DNA of 64,000 bases. It comes from Aminobacter ciceronei. GTDB lineage: Bacteria > Pseudomonadota > Alphaproteobacteria > Rhizobiales > Rhizobiaceae. The translations under genes were made by a program, and so were the position numbers. How positions within the stretch are numbered: position 1 is the first letter of the stretch; every line of letters begins with the position of its first letter. The stretch covers positions 62,001-126,000 of the forward strand of contig NZ_JACJHY010000013.1 in NCBI RefSeq assembly GCF_014138625.1. The letters are read 5' to 3'. Of the stretch, positions 36,984-46,309 are shown in pieces. Below the pieces are notes generated by a model. The model was not told the origin of the DNA. It was given only the letters and a program-made list of their open reading frames with translations, and did not search any database.

Positions 36984-37760
36984 TCAGAACAGCGTCATCT
37001 GGTCGTCATCGGGCTTTTGCTTCTCCGGCTTCGGCTTCGCCGCCCGCTCAGGTGCTGCTTCAGGCAGCGGCTCGACCCGCGCCTGGATCTCCGGCCCTGT
37101 ATTGGCGACCTTGTTGACCAGCTCCGACACCGGGATCTGCTCGAAGAAATCGGGCTGCGCCGGCCGCATCAGACGGGCGACATCGCGCGGCTCCTGGGTG
37201 CGGCAGTCGAGCCAGCGGGCAAAATCCTCCGGCTGGATCACCACAGGCATGCGGTCGTGGATATGCATGATGTCGGCGCTGGCACCGGTGGTCAGGATCG
37301 CCGCGGTGTCGATCTCCGAGCCGCCCGGCTCGCTCCACGTCTCCATCAACCCGGCCAGCGCCACCAGTCCGCCCTTGCGCGGCCTCAGCCAATAGGGCTG
37401 ACGCCGGTTGCCAGGCAGCTTTTTCCACTCATAGAAACCCGAGACAGGGATCAGCGCCCGCCTGTGGCGCATCGCGGTCTTGAACGACGCCTTTTCGATC
37501 GCCGTTTCGGAACGCGCATTGATCAACAGCGGCATGTCGGCCGGGTTCTTGGTCCAGGCCGGGATCAGCCCCCAGCGCGCCAGAAGCGCCATGCGGTCTG
37601 AGCGATTCGAGCCCGGCGGCCGCTGCGGCCCTGCCGTCACCACCAGGATCGGCTGGGTCGGCGCCACATTGTAGCGCGGCGGAAAGCTCTCGAGATCGTC
37701 CAGCCCGAGAAAGGCGGAGGTTGCGTCGGGCGACGCCAATACCGCAATGCGTCCGCACAT
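36984..37760 (-). CDS. SRAP domain protein (YedK/HMCES family)
   Basis: This 258-residue protein crosslinks through Cys2 to abasic sites in single-stranded DNA to shield them from cleavage. The start MCGRIAVLA gives the catalytic Cys directly after Met; NARSETA, SGFYEWKK (Glu) and IHDRMPVVI (His) complete the active site. The tail is Lys/Pro/Asp-rich and ends in DDQMTLF. That ending resembles a sliding-clamp binding motif (QxxLF); this is inference. The longer upstream frame is not used because Cys2 must follow the initiator. Confidence 0.93.
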   Translation of the reverse strand: MCGRIAVLASPDATSAFLGLDDLESFPPRYNVAPTQPILVVTAGPQRPPGSNRSDRMALLARWGLIPAWTKNPADMPLLINARSETAIEKASFKTAMRHRRALIPVSGFYEWKKLPGNRRQPYWLRPRKGGLVALAGLMETWSEPGGSEIDTAAILTTGASADIMHIHDRMPVVIQPEDFARWLDCRTQEPRDVARLMRPAQPDFFEQIPVSELVNKVANTGPEIQARVEPLPEAAPERAAKPKPEKQKPDDDQMTLF

Positions 37761-37874
37761 CAGGTCAGGTTCCGGTTCATCGCCTGAAAGTGGCGATGGA
37801 TCGCGCCGGCCGCAACCGCTAAAGCGGATAGGATCGGCTGTTCCACAATGGAACGCATTGCCCGAGGTAAAATC

Positions 37875-38297
37875 ATGATCGACGCGACCGTCATCCCTGC
37901 CGTCTCCGTCGCCGTGCTGCGCAACCGCTCGATCATGCTGGTGCGCCGCGGCCGCGCGCCGTCGAAAGGGCTCTACGCCTTCCCCGGCGGACGTGTCGAA
38001 GCAGGCGAGGCGCTGGAAGAGGCCGCCCGCCGCGAGCTGATGGAGGAAACGGGCATTGCGGTCGGCGACCTCGTCCGCTTGCGCGAGCTGCTCATCGACA
38101 GCCGCAACGACAGCGGCTCGGTCTACCTGCTCACCGTCTTCGGCGCCCGCCACCTCGAAGGCGAACCGGTTGCCGCCGACGATGCCGACGAGGCCGCCTA
38201 TTTCGACCTCGCCGCAATCGAACGCCTGCCGCTGACCGATTCGACGCTCGAAATCGTGCAGGAGCTGCTCGACGGCCGGGTCACCCTGCCGGCATAG
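37875..38297 (+). CDS. NUDIX hydrolase
   Basis: This 140-residue protein hydrolyses nucleoside diphosphate-linked compounds. The Nudix box GGRVEAGEALEEAARRELME followed by ETGI is complete. The region resembles ADP-ribose/8-oxo-dGTP type enzymes, but specificity is not clear. GAGG seven bases before ATG 37875 fixes the start (an ATG at 37848 is also in frame). It is divergent from the SRAP gene, a possible DNA-damage pairing. Confidence 0.92.
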   Translation: MIDATVIPAVSVAVLRNRSIMLVRRGRAPSKGLYAFPGGRVEAGEALEEAARRELMEETGIAVGDLVRLRELLIDSRNDSGSVYLLTVFGARHLEGEPVAADDADEAAYFDLAAIERLPLTDSTLEIVQELLDGRVTLPA

Positions 38298-38458
38298 GGC
38301 AATTCCCGGAAAATTGTGCAGCGCCTTTCCCCGGGGAACTGCGCAAGACAACGAAACAGAGGGATTCCGCCATTCGACGAACAGCCGCTGTCCCTCTAGC
38401 CTTGGGATAGAAGCGCCTGCGGCCTTGCCGGGGACAAATTGTTTCGCCACAAAAGCTT

Positions 38459-38836
38459 ATGATGCGCGCTTCGACCTACATCATGGCTATCACGCTTGCC
38501 GCGACGACCGCGTTCGCAGCACCGGTGCGCGCCGTCGAAGCGCCGTTCGAGCCGGGCCTGATGCGCCTTGCCGAGGTTCTCGGCTCGCTGCATTTCCTGC
38601 GCAATCTGTGCGGCGAAAAGGGCAGCCAGTGGCGGGGCGAGATGGAAAAGCTGCTGCAGGCCGAGAACCCCTCGCCCGAGCGCCGCGCCCGGTTCATCGC
38701 GTCCTTCAACCGGGGCTATCGCTCCTTCGACGGCACCTACACCGCCTGCACGCCGTCGGCAACCGAAGCGATCAGCCGCTACATGAAGGAAGGCGAGGCT
38801 TTGAGCCGCGACATCGCCTCCCGCTTCGGTAATTAA
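38459..38836 (+). CDS. TIGR02301-family exported protein
   Basis: This 125-residue protein has a signal peptide ending about AAPVRA. The mature part, RLAEVLGSLHFLRNLCGEKG ... FNRGYRSFDGTYTACTPSA, fits TIGR02301, a family of unknown function restricted to Rhizobiales. Two cysteines could form a disulfide. Tandem ATGs at 38459 and 38462 are both possible starts. Confidence 0.82.
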   Translation: MMRASTYIMAITLAATTAFAAPVRAVEAPFEPGLMRLAEVLGSLHFLRNLCGEKGSQWRGEMEKLLQAENPSPERRARFIASFNRGYRSFDGTYTACTPSATEAISRYMKEGEALSRDIASRFGN

Positions 38837-38969
38837 CAGGCTATTTACTCTCCCGGCATTGCTTGCCGTACACGAACGGGCGATTGTGCTAGGTGTCTTA
38901 ACGGGACATTAAAGGGATAGCTCAAGTTGATCCGAATCATCGGGTCGCTGGGCAGGGTGAAAGACCGCA

Positions 38970-39227
38970 ATGGAACAAAGCGTAAGCGACATCGACGCCC
39001 TGGTTCGGGAAGAAAAGCGCCTGACCGCTGTCGAGAGCCACAATGAGGCGTGGGCCGAAGGCCTGTCCGCCGGCATCGAGCCCGAGATTATTGCCGAAGC
39101 AGCCCTTGCCACGGCTTTTGCCGAGATCGTCGCCGCCAATGGCGAACCTGCAGCACTCGCCATGCTCGATCGCATGCGCGCCAGGGTGGAAGCCGGTGAC
39201 TTCGAGCCGGTGCGCCTGCGGCATTGA
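38970..39227 (+). CDS. Conserved hypothetical protein
   Basis: This is an acidic, fully helical 85-residue protein without cysteine, signal or membrane segment, containing VREEKRLTAVESHNEAWAEG and ALATAFAEIVAANGEPAALAML. GGGTGAAAG precedes the ATG. I believe similar proteins occur in other Rhizobiales, but no function is known to me. Confidence 0.7.
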   Translation: MEQSVSDIDALVREEKRLTAVESHNEAWAEGLSAGIEPEIIAEAALATAFAEIVAANGEPAALAMLDRMRARVEAGDFEPVRLRH

Positions 39228-39400
39228 GCGCCGCCCCACTTCTTTGACTAGCCGACACGGTTTCGGCATCATGCTGGCACATTGAGGGCGTAACCACGCA
39301 TTGTCGGAACATGATTCCGGGCGGGGTCATGCGATTGAAAGCGTTGCAGCGTCGGCCCGAGAGGGGGCAAACGCTCGGGAATACCGGAGCCAGGGATTTG

Positions 39401-40252
39401 ATGCGGCCAAAGACTGAAACTGCGCCCCGCGGCGCAATGCGACTTGCCGTTCTCGGCCTTGCCGCCTCGCTCGTCCTGCCGCTTCATGCCTCGACGGCTT
39501 TTGCGCTTTCCGAAATCAAGCGCGAGGAAATCCCCGCCCCCGTCATGCCGCCCAAGCCGGCCGCCGACCAGGATGCCGTGCCGGAAAAGTCGGTGCCGAT
39601 GCCCGACCCGATCCAGACGCCGGCGACCACGGCACCTCAAGGGACCGAAGCACCTGCAGGCACCGAAGCACCGTCCGGTTCCGAGCAACCGGCCGACGAC
39701 CAGCCGGCCGAACCGGATGCCACGCCCACCGAACCGGGCGGCGCCACCGGTCCCGCCGCCCCCAATCTCGATCCGGAAGGCCCGCTGCCCGAAATCGTCT
39801 ACGACCTCAGCCGCCTGCCCGAGCCGGTGGCGCGCATGCGCAGCCTCTTGGTCGAAGCCGCCAAGACCGGCGACATCGAAAAGCTGCGGCCGCTGGTCGG
39901 CCAGGGCGAAGCGATGCCGCAATTGTCGTTCGGCGACATCGAGGGCGATCCGATCGCCTTCATCAAGGGCCTGTCAGGCGACGGCGAAGGCCAGGAAATC
40001 CTCGCCATCATGGAAGAGGTGCTGAACGCCGGCTACGTCCATTTGGGCGAAGGCACCGACGAGGACCTCTATGTCTGGCCCTATTTCTTCGGCATCCCGC
40101 TCGACAAGCTTGATCCGCGCCAGAAGGTCGAGCTGTTCAAGATCGTCACCGCCGGCGACTACGAAGACATGAAGCAATATGGCGCCTACGTCTTCTATCG
40201 CCTCGGCATCACCCCCGAAGGCCGCTGGGCGTTTTTCGTCGCGGGTGATTGA
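39401..40252 (+). CDS. Exported hypothetical protein
   Basis: This protein of about 283 residues has a signal peptide (MRLAVLGLAASLVLPLHAST at residues 13-32, cleaved near FALS), a 100-residue Pro/Thr/Glu-rich linker, and a C-terminal domain from about residue 125 (DLSRLPEPVARMRSLLVEAA ... EVLNAGYVHLGEGTDEDLYV). The domain looks like those of rhizobial periplasmic proteins of unknown function. Start 39401 is preferred for its AGGGA; 39311, 39329 and 39437 are alternatives. Confidence 0.75.
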   Translation: MRPKTETAPRGAMRLAVLGLAASLVLPLHASTAFALSEIKREEIPAPVMPPKPAADQDAVPEKSVPMPDPIQTPATTAPQGTEAPAGTEAPSGSEQPADDQPAEPDATPTEPGGATGPAAPNLDPEGPLPEIVYDLSRLPEPVARMRSLLVEAAKTGDIEKLRPLVGQGEAMPQLSFGDIEGDPIAFIKGLSGDGEGQEILAIMEEVLNAGYVHLGEGTDEDLYVWPYFFGIPLDKLDPRQKVELFKIVTAGDYEDMKQYGAYVFYRLGITPEGRWAFFVAGD

Positions 40253-40260
40253 CCCTCGTT

Positions 40261-40313
40261 CCTTCGCCCCGTTCACGGGGAGAAGGTGGCCCGAAGGGCT
40301 GGATGAGGGGCGG
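40261..40313. repeat. REP-like palindromic repeat
   Basis: CCCCGT/ACGGGG and a following GGCCCGAAGGGCT hairpin, then GGATGAGGGGCGG, match a widespread rhizobial intergenic repeat type as I recall it. The remaining bases of the gap to 40529 show nothing. Confidence 0.5.
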
Positions 40314-40529
40314 CGCTGACGGCCGGCAAATGTGGAGGGCACTCCCGATCGCCGGCTTCGCTTTCACAGGGCTTTCGCACCAGTCGATCTTCCGGCAACG
40401 GCATGGACTGGGATGACGAATTGGAGAGGCCGCTCGCGGATGGCAGGATTGTCAGCCATTGAGGTCGCATGACCGAGCGACCCCCATGCCCTGCAGTCCG
40501 ATCTCGCCCACGAACGGCGGGAGGAAAGA

Positions 40530-41861
40530 CTACTTCACCACGGCTTCCGAAAACTCCACCGCCCTGCCCTGCGACGGCGTGGTGATCTCGGCTTCCCACA
40601 TGACGCGGATGCCGCGGACGATGGTGCCGACCGGCCAGCCGGTGACCTTCTTGCCGTCATAAGGCGTCCAGCCGGCCTTGGAGCCGGCCTGGGCGTTGGT
40701 GATGGTCTGCTCGCGCTTCATGTCGACGACGGTGAAGTCGGCGTCGTAGCCGGCGGCGATGCGGCCCTTGCGGGCCATGCCGAAGATGCGGTTGGGGCCG
40801 TGGCTCGCAAGGTCCACGAAGCGCTCCAGCGTCAGCCGGCCCGCATTGACGTGGTCGAGCATGATCGGCACCAGCGTCTGCACGCCGGTCATGCCCGAGG
40901 GCGAGGCCGGATAAGGCTTGGCCTTTTCAGTCAGCGTGTGCGGCGCATGGTCGGAGCCGAGCACGTCGACGATACCTTGCGAAATACCGTGCCAGATGCC
41001 GTCGCGGTGACGTGCTGCGCGTACCGGCGGGTTCATCTGCAGCAGCGTGCCGAGACGGGCGTAGTCGTCCGCGCTCATGGTCAGATGATGCGGGGTCGCT
41101 TCGCAGGTGGCGACGTCCTTGTGCTGTTCGAGGAAGGTGATTTCCTCCGCCGTCGAGATGTGCAGCACATGGATGCGGGCGCGCTCTTGCCGGGCGATGC
41201 GCACCAGCCGCTCGGTGCACTGAAGTGCTGCGATCTCGTCGCGCCAGATCGGGTGCGAGGACGGGTCGTTTTCGACGCGCAGGTTCTGGCGCTCGCGCAG
41301 GCGGAACTCGTCTTCCGAGTGGAAGGCGGCACGGCGGCGGGTGTTGCGCAGGATCGAAGCGACACCCTCGTCGTCCTCGACCAGAAGGTCGCCGGTCGAC
41401 GAGCCCATGAACACCTTGATGCCGGCAGCACCCGGCAGACGCTCCAGCTCGGCGACGTCGCCGGCGTTGTCGCGGGTGCCGCCGACCCAGAAGGCGAAGT
41501 CGCAATGCATGCGCGCGGTCGCCCGGCTGACCTTGTCGGCCAGCGTCGCTTCGCTCGTCGTCAGCGGGTTGGTGTTGGGCATCTCGAAAACAGTGGTGAC
41601 GCCGCCGAGAACGGCCGCGCGCGAACCACTCTCCAGGTCTTCCTTGTGCTCCAGCCCCGGCTCGCGGAAATGCACCTGGCTGTCGACGACGCCGGGCAGG
41701 ATGTGCAGGCCGGTGCAATCGATGGTCTCGCCGGCCGAAGCGCGGCCGAGATCGCCGATGGCGGCGATCCTGCCATTGGTGACGCCGACGTCGCGAACGC
41801 CGCTGCCGTCATGATTGACGACCGTGCCGCCCTTGAGGATGAGATCGAAGGTGGTAGCCAT
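40530..41861 (-). CDS. pyrC: Dihydroorotase
   Basis: This 443-residue amidohydrolase of the class I dihydroorotase type forms dihydroorotate in pyrimidine synthesis. The first metal motif reads DSQVHFREPG, so the usual HxH is Gln62-x-His64. Other sites are present: the lysine in IKVFMGSST, HVLHIS, TPHHL and GSDHAPH. I think QVH is common in rhizobial members. An allantoinase-like role is less likely. It is divergent from ygfZ. Confidence 0.9.
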   Translation of the reverse strand: MATTFDLILKGGTVVNHDGSGVRDVGVTNGRIAAIGDLGRASAGETIDCTGLHILPGVVDSQVHFREPGLEHKEDLESGSRAAVLGGVTTVFEMPNTNPLTTSEATLADKVSRATARMHCDFAFWVGGTRDNAGDVAELERLPGAAGIKVFMGSSTGDLLVEDDEGVASILRNTRRRAAFHSEDEFRLRERQNLRVENDPSSHPIWRDEIAALQCTERLVRIARQERARIHVLHISTAEEITFLEQHKDVATCEATPHHLTMSADDYARLGTLLQMNPPVRAARHRDGIWHGISQGIVDVLGSDHAPHTLTEKAKPYPASPSGMTGVQTLVPIMLDHVNAGRLTLERFVDLASHGPNRIFGMARKGRIAAGYDADFTVVDMKREQTITNAQAGSKAGWTPYDGKKVTGWPVGTIVRGIRVMWEAEITTPSQGRAVEFSEAVVK

Positions 41862-41932
41862 GTCGCGCGTGCCCTTGTCTGGGAATTGCCTGCGGCTTAC
41901 GTAATGGCTCTCCGAAATGCAAGATCAGGTCC

Positions 41933-42799
41933 ATGCCGACAGCCATCCTCGCCGACCGCGCCATCATCGATGTTTCCGGCCCCGATGCCGAGCATTTTCT
42001 GCAGAACATCCTGACGCTCGACCTCGATGCGCTTGGCCGCAACGAGGCCAAACCCGGCGCGCTGCTCGCCCCGCAAGGCAAGATCATGTTCGATTTCCTG
42101 GTCTCGCGCAGCACAGACAATGCGCTCAGGCTGGAATGCCGGGCCGACATTGCGGATGATTTCGTCCGCCGCCTGATGCTCTACCGGCTGCGCGCCAAGG
42201 CCGATATTTCCAAGCAGGATCAGGCTGTTGTTGCGGTTACGTGGCAAGATGATTCAGCTGCTTCGCACTCTGATTCAACTGTCCGCGACAGCCGCTTCCA
42301 GCAGCCTGTCTTCCGCCATTACGGCACTGCCCCCGCGGCCCCCACCGCCCAGGAAGCCTCCGAGGCCGACTGGCACGCGTTCCGCATCGACAATGGCGTC
42401 GCCGAAAGCGGCCCCGACTACGCGCTCTCCGACGCCTTCCCGCATGACGTGCTGCTCGACCAGATGGGCGGCATCGGTTTCAAGAAAGGCTGTTTCATCG
42501 GCCAGGAGGTCGTGTCGCGCATGCAACATCGCGGCACCGCCCGCCGCCGCGTGCTGCTCGTCTCGGCTGCTTCAGGCCTGCCGGCGCCGGGCACGGAACT
42601 CAAGGCCGACGGCAAGGTTCTGGGCACGCTCGGCTCCGTCGACGGCTCGAACGGCCTCGCCATCGCCCGCATCGACAGGGTCAAGGCCGCACTCGACGCC
42701 GGCAGCGCCATCACCGCCGGCGACGTCACCGTGGCGCTCGCCATTCCTGCCTGGGCCAGCTTCACCTATCCCGAAGCCACCAGTGCGGAAGACGCCTGA
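41933..42799 (+). CDS. ygfZ: Folate-binding YgfZ/GcvT-like protein
   Basis: YgfZ helps repair or mature iron-sulfur clusters in a tetrahydrofolate-dependent way. The 288-residue protein has the diagnostic KGCFIGQEVVSRMQHRG motif near residue 185 and the GcvT-like fold. It lies three bases upstream of the HD gene, so the two are probably co-transcribed. Confidence 0.93.
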   Translation: MPTAILADRAIIDVSGPDAEHFLQNILTLDLDALGRNEAKPGALLAPQGKIMFDFLVSRSTDNALRLECRADIADDFVRRLMLYRLRAKADISKQDQAVVAVTWQDDSAASHSDSTVRDSRFQQPVFRHYGTAPAAPTAQEASEADWHAFRIDNGVAESGPDYALSDAFPHDVLLDQMGGIGFKKGCFIGQEVVSRMQHRGTARRRVLLVSAASGLPAPGTELKADGKVLGTLGSVDGSNGLAIARIDRVKAALDAGSAITAGDVTVALAIPAWASFTYPEATSAEDA

Positions 42800-42802
42800 G
42801 CC

Positions 42803-43420
42803 ATGGCCGACCGTCCCGGCGCCCCGCCCCGCGCCTGGCAGCGCATGCTGTCGGGCCGCCGCCTCGACCTGCTCGACCCCTCGCCGCTCGACGTCGAAAT
42901 ATCAGACATCGCCCACGGCCTGGCGCGTGTCGCGCGCTGGAACGGCCAGACCTCGGGCGACCACGCCTTCTCGGTGGCGCAGCACTCGCTTCTTGTCGAG
43001 CAGATCTTCCGCCGGATCGTGCCCGATGCCGCGCCCGATGCACTGCTGGCGGCACTGCTGCATGACGGGCCGGAATATGTCATTGGCGACATGATCTCGC
43101 CGTTCAAGTCGGTCGTCGGCGGCGGCTACAAGTCTTGCGAGGAGCGGCTGCAGCACGCCATCCATCTGCGTGTCGGCCTGCCGGCCGAGATCGGCCACGG
43201 CCTGAAGAAGGACATCAAGCGCGCCGACCAGATATCGGCCTATTTCGAGGCGACAGTGCTTGCCGGCTTTTCGGTCACCGAGGCGACCGAGTTCTTCGGC
43301 CGCCCGCGCGGCATCACCGCCGACGGGCTCGAGCTAACGCCGCAGCCGGCCAAACGTGTGCAGGAGGCCTTCCTCAAGCGCTTTGCCGCGATCGAGAAGC
43401 TGCGCGCTTTCACGGCGTGA
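42803..43420 (+). CDS. HD-domain phosphohydrolase (YfbR-like)
   Basis: This 205-residue HD-superfamily protein related to YfbR-type 5'-deoxynucleotidases has the metal ligands in HAFSVAQHS, in LLHDGPEYVIGDM and in the later KRADQISAYFE. The YfbR branch removes phosphate from deoxynucleoside monophosphates. It is closely coupled to ygfZ. Confidence 0.88.
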   Translation: MADRPGAPPRAWQRMLSGRRLDLLDPSPLDVEISDIAHGLARVARWNGQTSGDHAFSVAQHSLLVEQIFRRIVPDAAPDALLAALLHDGPEYVIGDMISPFKSVVGGGYKSCEERLQHAIHLRVGLPAEIGHGLKKDIKRADQISAYFEATVLAGFSVTEATEFFGRPRGITADGLELTPQPAKRVQEAFLKRFAAIEKLRAFTA

Positions 43421-43468
43421 ACGCGAAAAACCGCCCGTCTGTTTCCGGGCAGGCTCTGCCGAAAATCC

Positions 43469-44095
43469 TCAGGCCGGCGGGATGAGCTCCTGGCTGATCT
43501 CCTTGAACACCGCCGTTGCCTCCAGCCGTGCTGCATCGGCGGCAAGGGCGGGGAATTCGGCCATGTCGAGCAGGCCCTGATGGGCGTCGTTGATGAAGCG
43601 CAGCACACAGACAACGGCAATGTCGGCATGGCCGATATGGTCGCCGAACCAGTAGGCGCTGCCGCGTTTGGCGCGCTCGGCCTCCAGCACCGCCAGCACC
43701 GAGGCGATCTGCGTGCGGCAGCGTTCGACCCAGACCTCCGAGACATGGGTGTGCAGCCGCTTCTCGTAGAACAGGCTGACCGCCTTCTCGCCGACGCCGG
43801 TGGCGAGCGTCGCGATCTTCAGCGCCTGGTGCCGGGCCGGCTCGGCCTGGGGGAACATCGCCGCGCCTGCAGGCGCAAGGTGGTCGAGATAATCGAGCAT
43901 CATGTGGCTGTCGATCAGCACCTCGCCATCGTCGAGCACCAGCGTCGGCACCCGGGTCAGCGGGTTGTAGGCACGGATCTTGTCGGCGTCGCCGAAGGCC
44001 GACCAGGTCTCATGCCGGAACGGGATGCCGTAGAGCCTGAGAGCGATGCCGACGCGGCGGACGAAAGGGCTGTCATACTGGCCGATGAGGATCAT
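43469..44095 (-). CDS. Glutathione S-transferase family protein
   Basis: This 208-residue protein has an N-terminal thioredoxin fold starting MILIGQYDSPFVRRVGIALR, with NPLTRVPTLVLDDGEVLIDS supplying the cis-Pro and the Asp-Ser glutathione site, and an all-helical C-terminal domain. The conjugation substrate is unknown. Start 44095 follows the family; the frame is open to 44167, close to the minisatellite. Confidence 0.9.
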   Translation of the reverse strand: MILIGQYDSPFVRRVGIALRLYGIPFRHETWSAFGDADKIRAYNPLTRVPTLVLDDGEVLIDSHMMLDYLDHLAPAGAAMFPQAEPARHQALKIATLATGVGEKAVSLFYEKRLHTHVSEVWVERCRTQIASVLAVLEAERAKRGSAYWFGDHIGHADIAVVCVLRFINDAHQGLLDMAEFPALAADAARLEATAVFKEISQELIPPA

Positions 44096-44170
44096 GTCGT
44101 AACGTCCCGGAGCGAAACCTCGGGGGATAGTACACGAGGCAGAGTGCCGTTCCAGAAGCCTGGCCACGCC

Positions 44171-44268
44171 GGTTCTTCGTCCAGAGCTCCGGTTCGTCGT
44201 CCAGAGCTCCAGTTCTTCGTCCAGAGCTCCGGTTCGTCGTCCAGAGCTCCAGTTCTTCGTCCAGAGCT
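44171..44268. repeat. 20-bp minisatellite between GST and ltrA
   Basis: GTCCAGAGCT recurs at 44179, 44199, 44219, 44239 and 44259. Two 20-base units alternate (GTCCAGAGCTCCGGTTCGTC and GTCCAGAGCTCCAGTTCTTC), giving a 40-base higher order. Each unit has the palindrome GAGCTC. The array begins right at the ltrA stop codon, and its period is not a multiple of three. Confidence 0.9.
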
Positions 44269-45451
44269 AATGCGCGTGATGTCTGGCCGGCTGCCCCCTG
44301 AGTTCGAGCACTGCAACCAGAACCATCACGACAGTGGTCGCCGCCCCGATCGCCAGCGGCGACAGGTGGCCGGCAAAGGGCACCATGGCCGCAAGGATGG
44401 CGATGCCGATGATGTGCGACAGCGGCGCGCGGCCGACGACGTAGAATTTGAACAGCAGGTTGCCGGCGAGATAGAGCGCCGAGCCGCCGATCGCCGTCCA
44501 GATCAGCGCCGGCTCGGCATGGCCGAGCGGATGGGCAAGCACCAGCTCGTCCGAAACCGCCACGACGATGATGCCGGCGACCAGGATGACCGGGATGTAG
44601 GTGTAGGCGACACGGGCGATCTGGCCGGTGTCTGAGGCCGAGGCGATCTTGTGGTGGGCGAGTTCCTGCCCGACGTTGAAATAGACAAGCCACATCGCCA
44701 CCGAGGCGAAGAAGGTGGTCAGGAATGCCGCCAGATTGACCCAGTTCAGTTCGAGCTCGGCAAAAGTCACGCCCGAAACCAGGATCGATTCGCCGAGCGC
44801 GATGATGATGAACAGTGCCGAGCGCTCGGCCATGTGGCCTCCCTCGATGTCCCAGCCCGTCGTCGACGAGGCGCCATGCCAGGGGGTCCAGAAGCCGAGC
44901 GCCGGCGACACCAGTTCGATCAGCAGGGCCACCGCCCACAGCGCGAAACGGTTCTCGGGCTCGGCCAGTCCGCCTGATATCCAGAACACACCCGACAATG
45001 TGAGCCAAAGTCCGATGCGGACGAAGTTGAGGTAGTTGTCGCGGTTGTGGTTCTTCAGCGCCCAGATCACGAACAGGGTGCGCCCGACCTGCATGACGAC
45101 ATAAGCGAGCGCGAATTGCAGGCCACGACCCTCGAACGCCTCGGGGATAGAGGTCGACAGCATCAGCCCGGCCAGCATCAGGGCAAACAGCATGCCGCGC
45201 ACCGGCGCCTTGCGCGGGTCGAGCCAGTTGGTCACCCAGGCGGTGTAGTTCCACACCCACCAGACGGCGACCAGCATCAGCAGTCCCTCGAGCGCGCCTG
45301 CCACCGACAGATGCTTGAGCAGGAAATGCGACAGCTGCGTCACCGCAAAGACAAAGACGAGGTCGAAAAACAGCTCGACGAACTCGACCCTGGCGCTCTC
45401 GCCCTGCTGCCGCTTGCGCTGGTAGTCGTTGCTTGCACCGCTCAATGCCAT
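44267..45451 (-). CDS. ltrA: Low temperature requirement protein A
   Basis: This 394-residue integral membrane protein of about ten to twelve helices has the family opening VEFVELFFDLVFVFAVTQLS and the later HMAERSALFIIIALGESIL. LtrA was named from a Listeria cold-growth mutant; the molecular role is not known. The stop codon abuts the minisatellite. Confidence 0.9.
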   Translation of the reverse strand: MALSGASNDYQRKRQQGESARVEFVELFFDLVFVFAVTQLSHFLLKHLSVAGALEGLLMLVAVWWVWNYTAWVTNWLDPRKAPVRGMLFALMLAGLMLSTSIPEAFEGRGLQFALAYVVMQVGRTLFVIWALKNHNRDNYLNFVRIGLWLTLSGVFWISGGLAEPENRFALWAVALLIELVSPALGFWTPWHGASSTTGWDIEGGHMAERSALFIIIALGESILVSGVTFAELELNWVNLAAFLTTFFASVAMWLVYFNVGQELAHHKIASASDTGQIARVAYTYIPVILVAGIIVVAVSDELVLAHPLGHAEPALIWTAIGGSALYLAGNLLFKFYVVGRAPLSHIIGIAILAAMVPFAGHLSPLAIGAATTVVMVLVAVLELRGQPARHHAH

Positions 45452-45542
45452 GCCTGTTTCCCCTGATGTTCAATCATCGATAGCCTCGCGGCATTCCGTT
45501 CGGTCCGGGCCCATGCGCGGGCTGACCGGACGGCCTTGCCAC

Positions 45543-45932
45543 TCAATCCGGCGGCGGCGGCAAGGATTTGTCGGCCCGGCACCTGGCGAGCGGCAGGATG
45601 TCACCGGCAAAGACCTTTCTGATGCGCTGGTTGCCGGCATCGGTCTCGACGGTCATGCAGGCGCAGCCATAACCATAACCGGATCCCGGCACATTGGTCT
45701 CGACGAACTGCCTGGGATTGAAGTCAGGCGCCTTGTCGGCACCGGCCGCGTCGGGCCCGTCGGCCTCGCCCTGCGATGTGATCGTCCAGCTCGCATCCTT
45801 GTCGATGAGCCAGAGATTGCCCGGCGTCGGGTTGGCGTACCAGCCGCAGCGGCGCTCGACCGCCGATGCATCACCCAGCGACGCAACGACGAGTGCTCCA
45901 ACCGCAAGAGCAAGAGAGAGAATCCGCCGCAT
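45543..45932 (-). CDS. DUF4087-type exported protein
   Basis: This 129-residue protein has a signal peptide (MRRILSLALAVGALVVASLG, cleaved near ASA). The mature sequence, RRCGWYANPTPGNLWLIDKD ... YGYGCACMTVE, fits the DUF4087 family of small periplasmic proteins, with several cysteines for disulfides. GGAGG five bases before ATG 45932 fixes the start. Confidence 0.8.
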   Translation of the reverse strand: MRRILSLALAVGALVVASLGDASAVERRCGWYANPTPGNLWLIDKDASWTITSQGEADGPDAAGADKAPDFNPRQFVETNVPGSGYGYGCACMTVETDAGNQRIRKVFAGDILPLARCRADKSLPPPPD

Positions 45933-46029
45933 GCACGCCTCCAATGCATCGGCAGGAAAACAAGCCGCCCGGTCATTTGCAAGCGGCATTTGCAAGTCTC
46001 GATTGATATGGCGCGCGAGCACACGCGGC

Positions 46030-46302
46030 TCAAAGGTGGGGCGCCAGCCCCGCGACGGTGTCCTTGCTCGATGCCACCGGCACGATCTCGAAGCCGACGA
46101 GGTCGGCCCATTCGACGACCCAGCGCTGCAGCAGCGTGACGTTTTCGGCCTCCACCAGCATGAAGCAGCGGCTCATGTCGGCGGCGATCCAGCTGTGGTG
46201 AACGATGAAGCCGTCGGGCGCCAGCCGCCCCTTGTCGCGGAAGCGGCGGTAGATCGCCTTCGGGTCGCGCCCGCGAAAATCCTCGATGACAAAGAAAAGC
46301 AT
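46030..46302 (-). CDS. DUF3303 family protein
   Basis: This 90-residue protein of the dimeric alpha/beta-barrel type has MLFFVIEDFRGRDPKAIYRR, HHSWIAADMSRCFMLVE and WADLVGFEIVPVASS, the full length of DUF3303. Function is unknown; no catalytic motif is visible. The ribosome site is weak (GGACAAAAG). Confidence 0.82.
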   Translation of the reverse strand: MLFFVIEDFRGRDPKAIYRRFRDKGRLAPDGFIVHHSWIAADMSRCFMLVEAENVTLLQRWVVEWADLVGFEIVPVASSKDTVAGLAPHL

Positions 46303-46309
46303 CTTTTGT

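Noticed and set aside
44171-44268. Possible CRISPR array
   Set aside because: There are no unique spacers; the 20-base units follow each other directly, and no cas genes are near.
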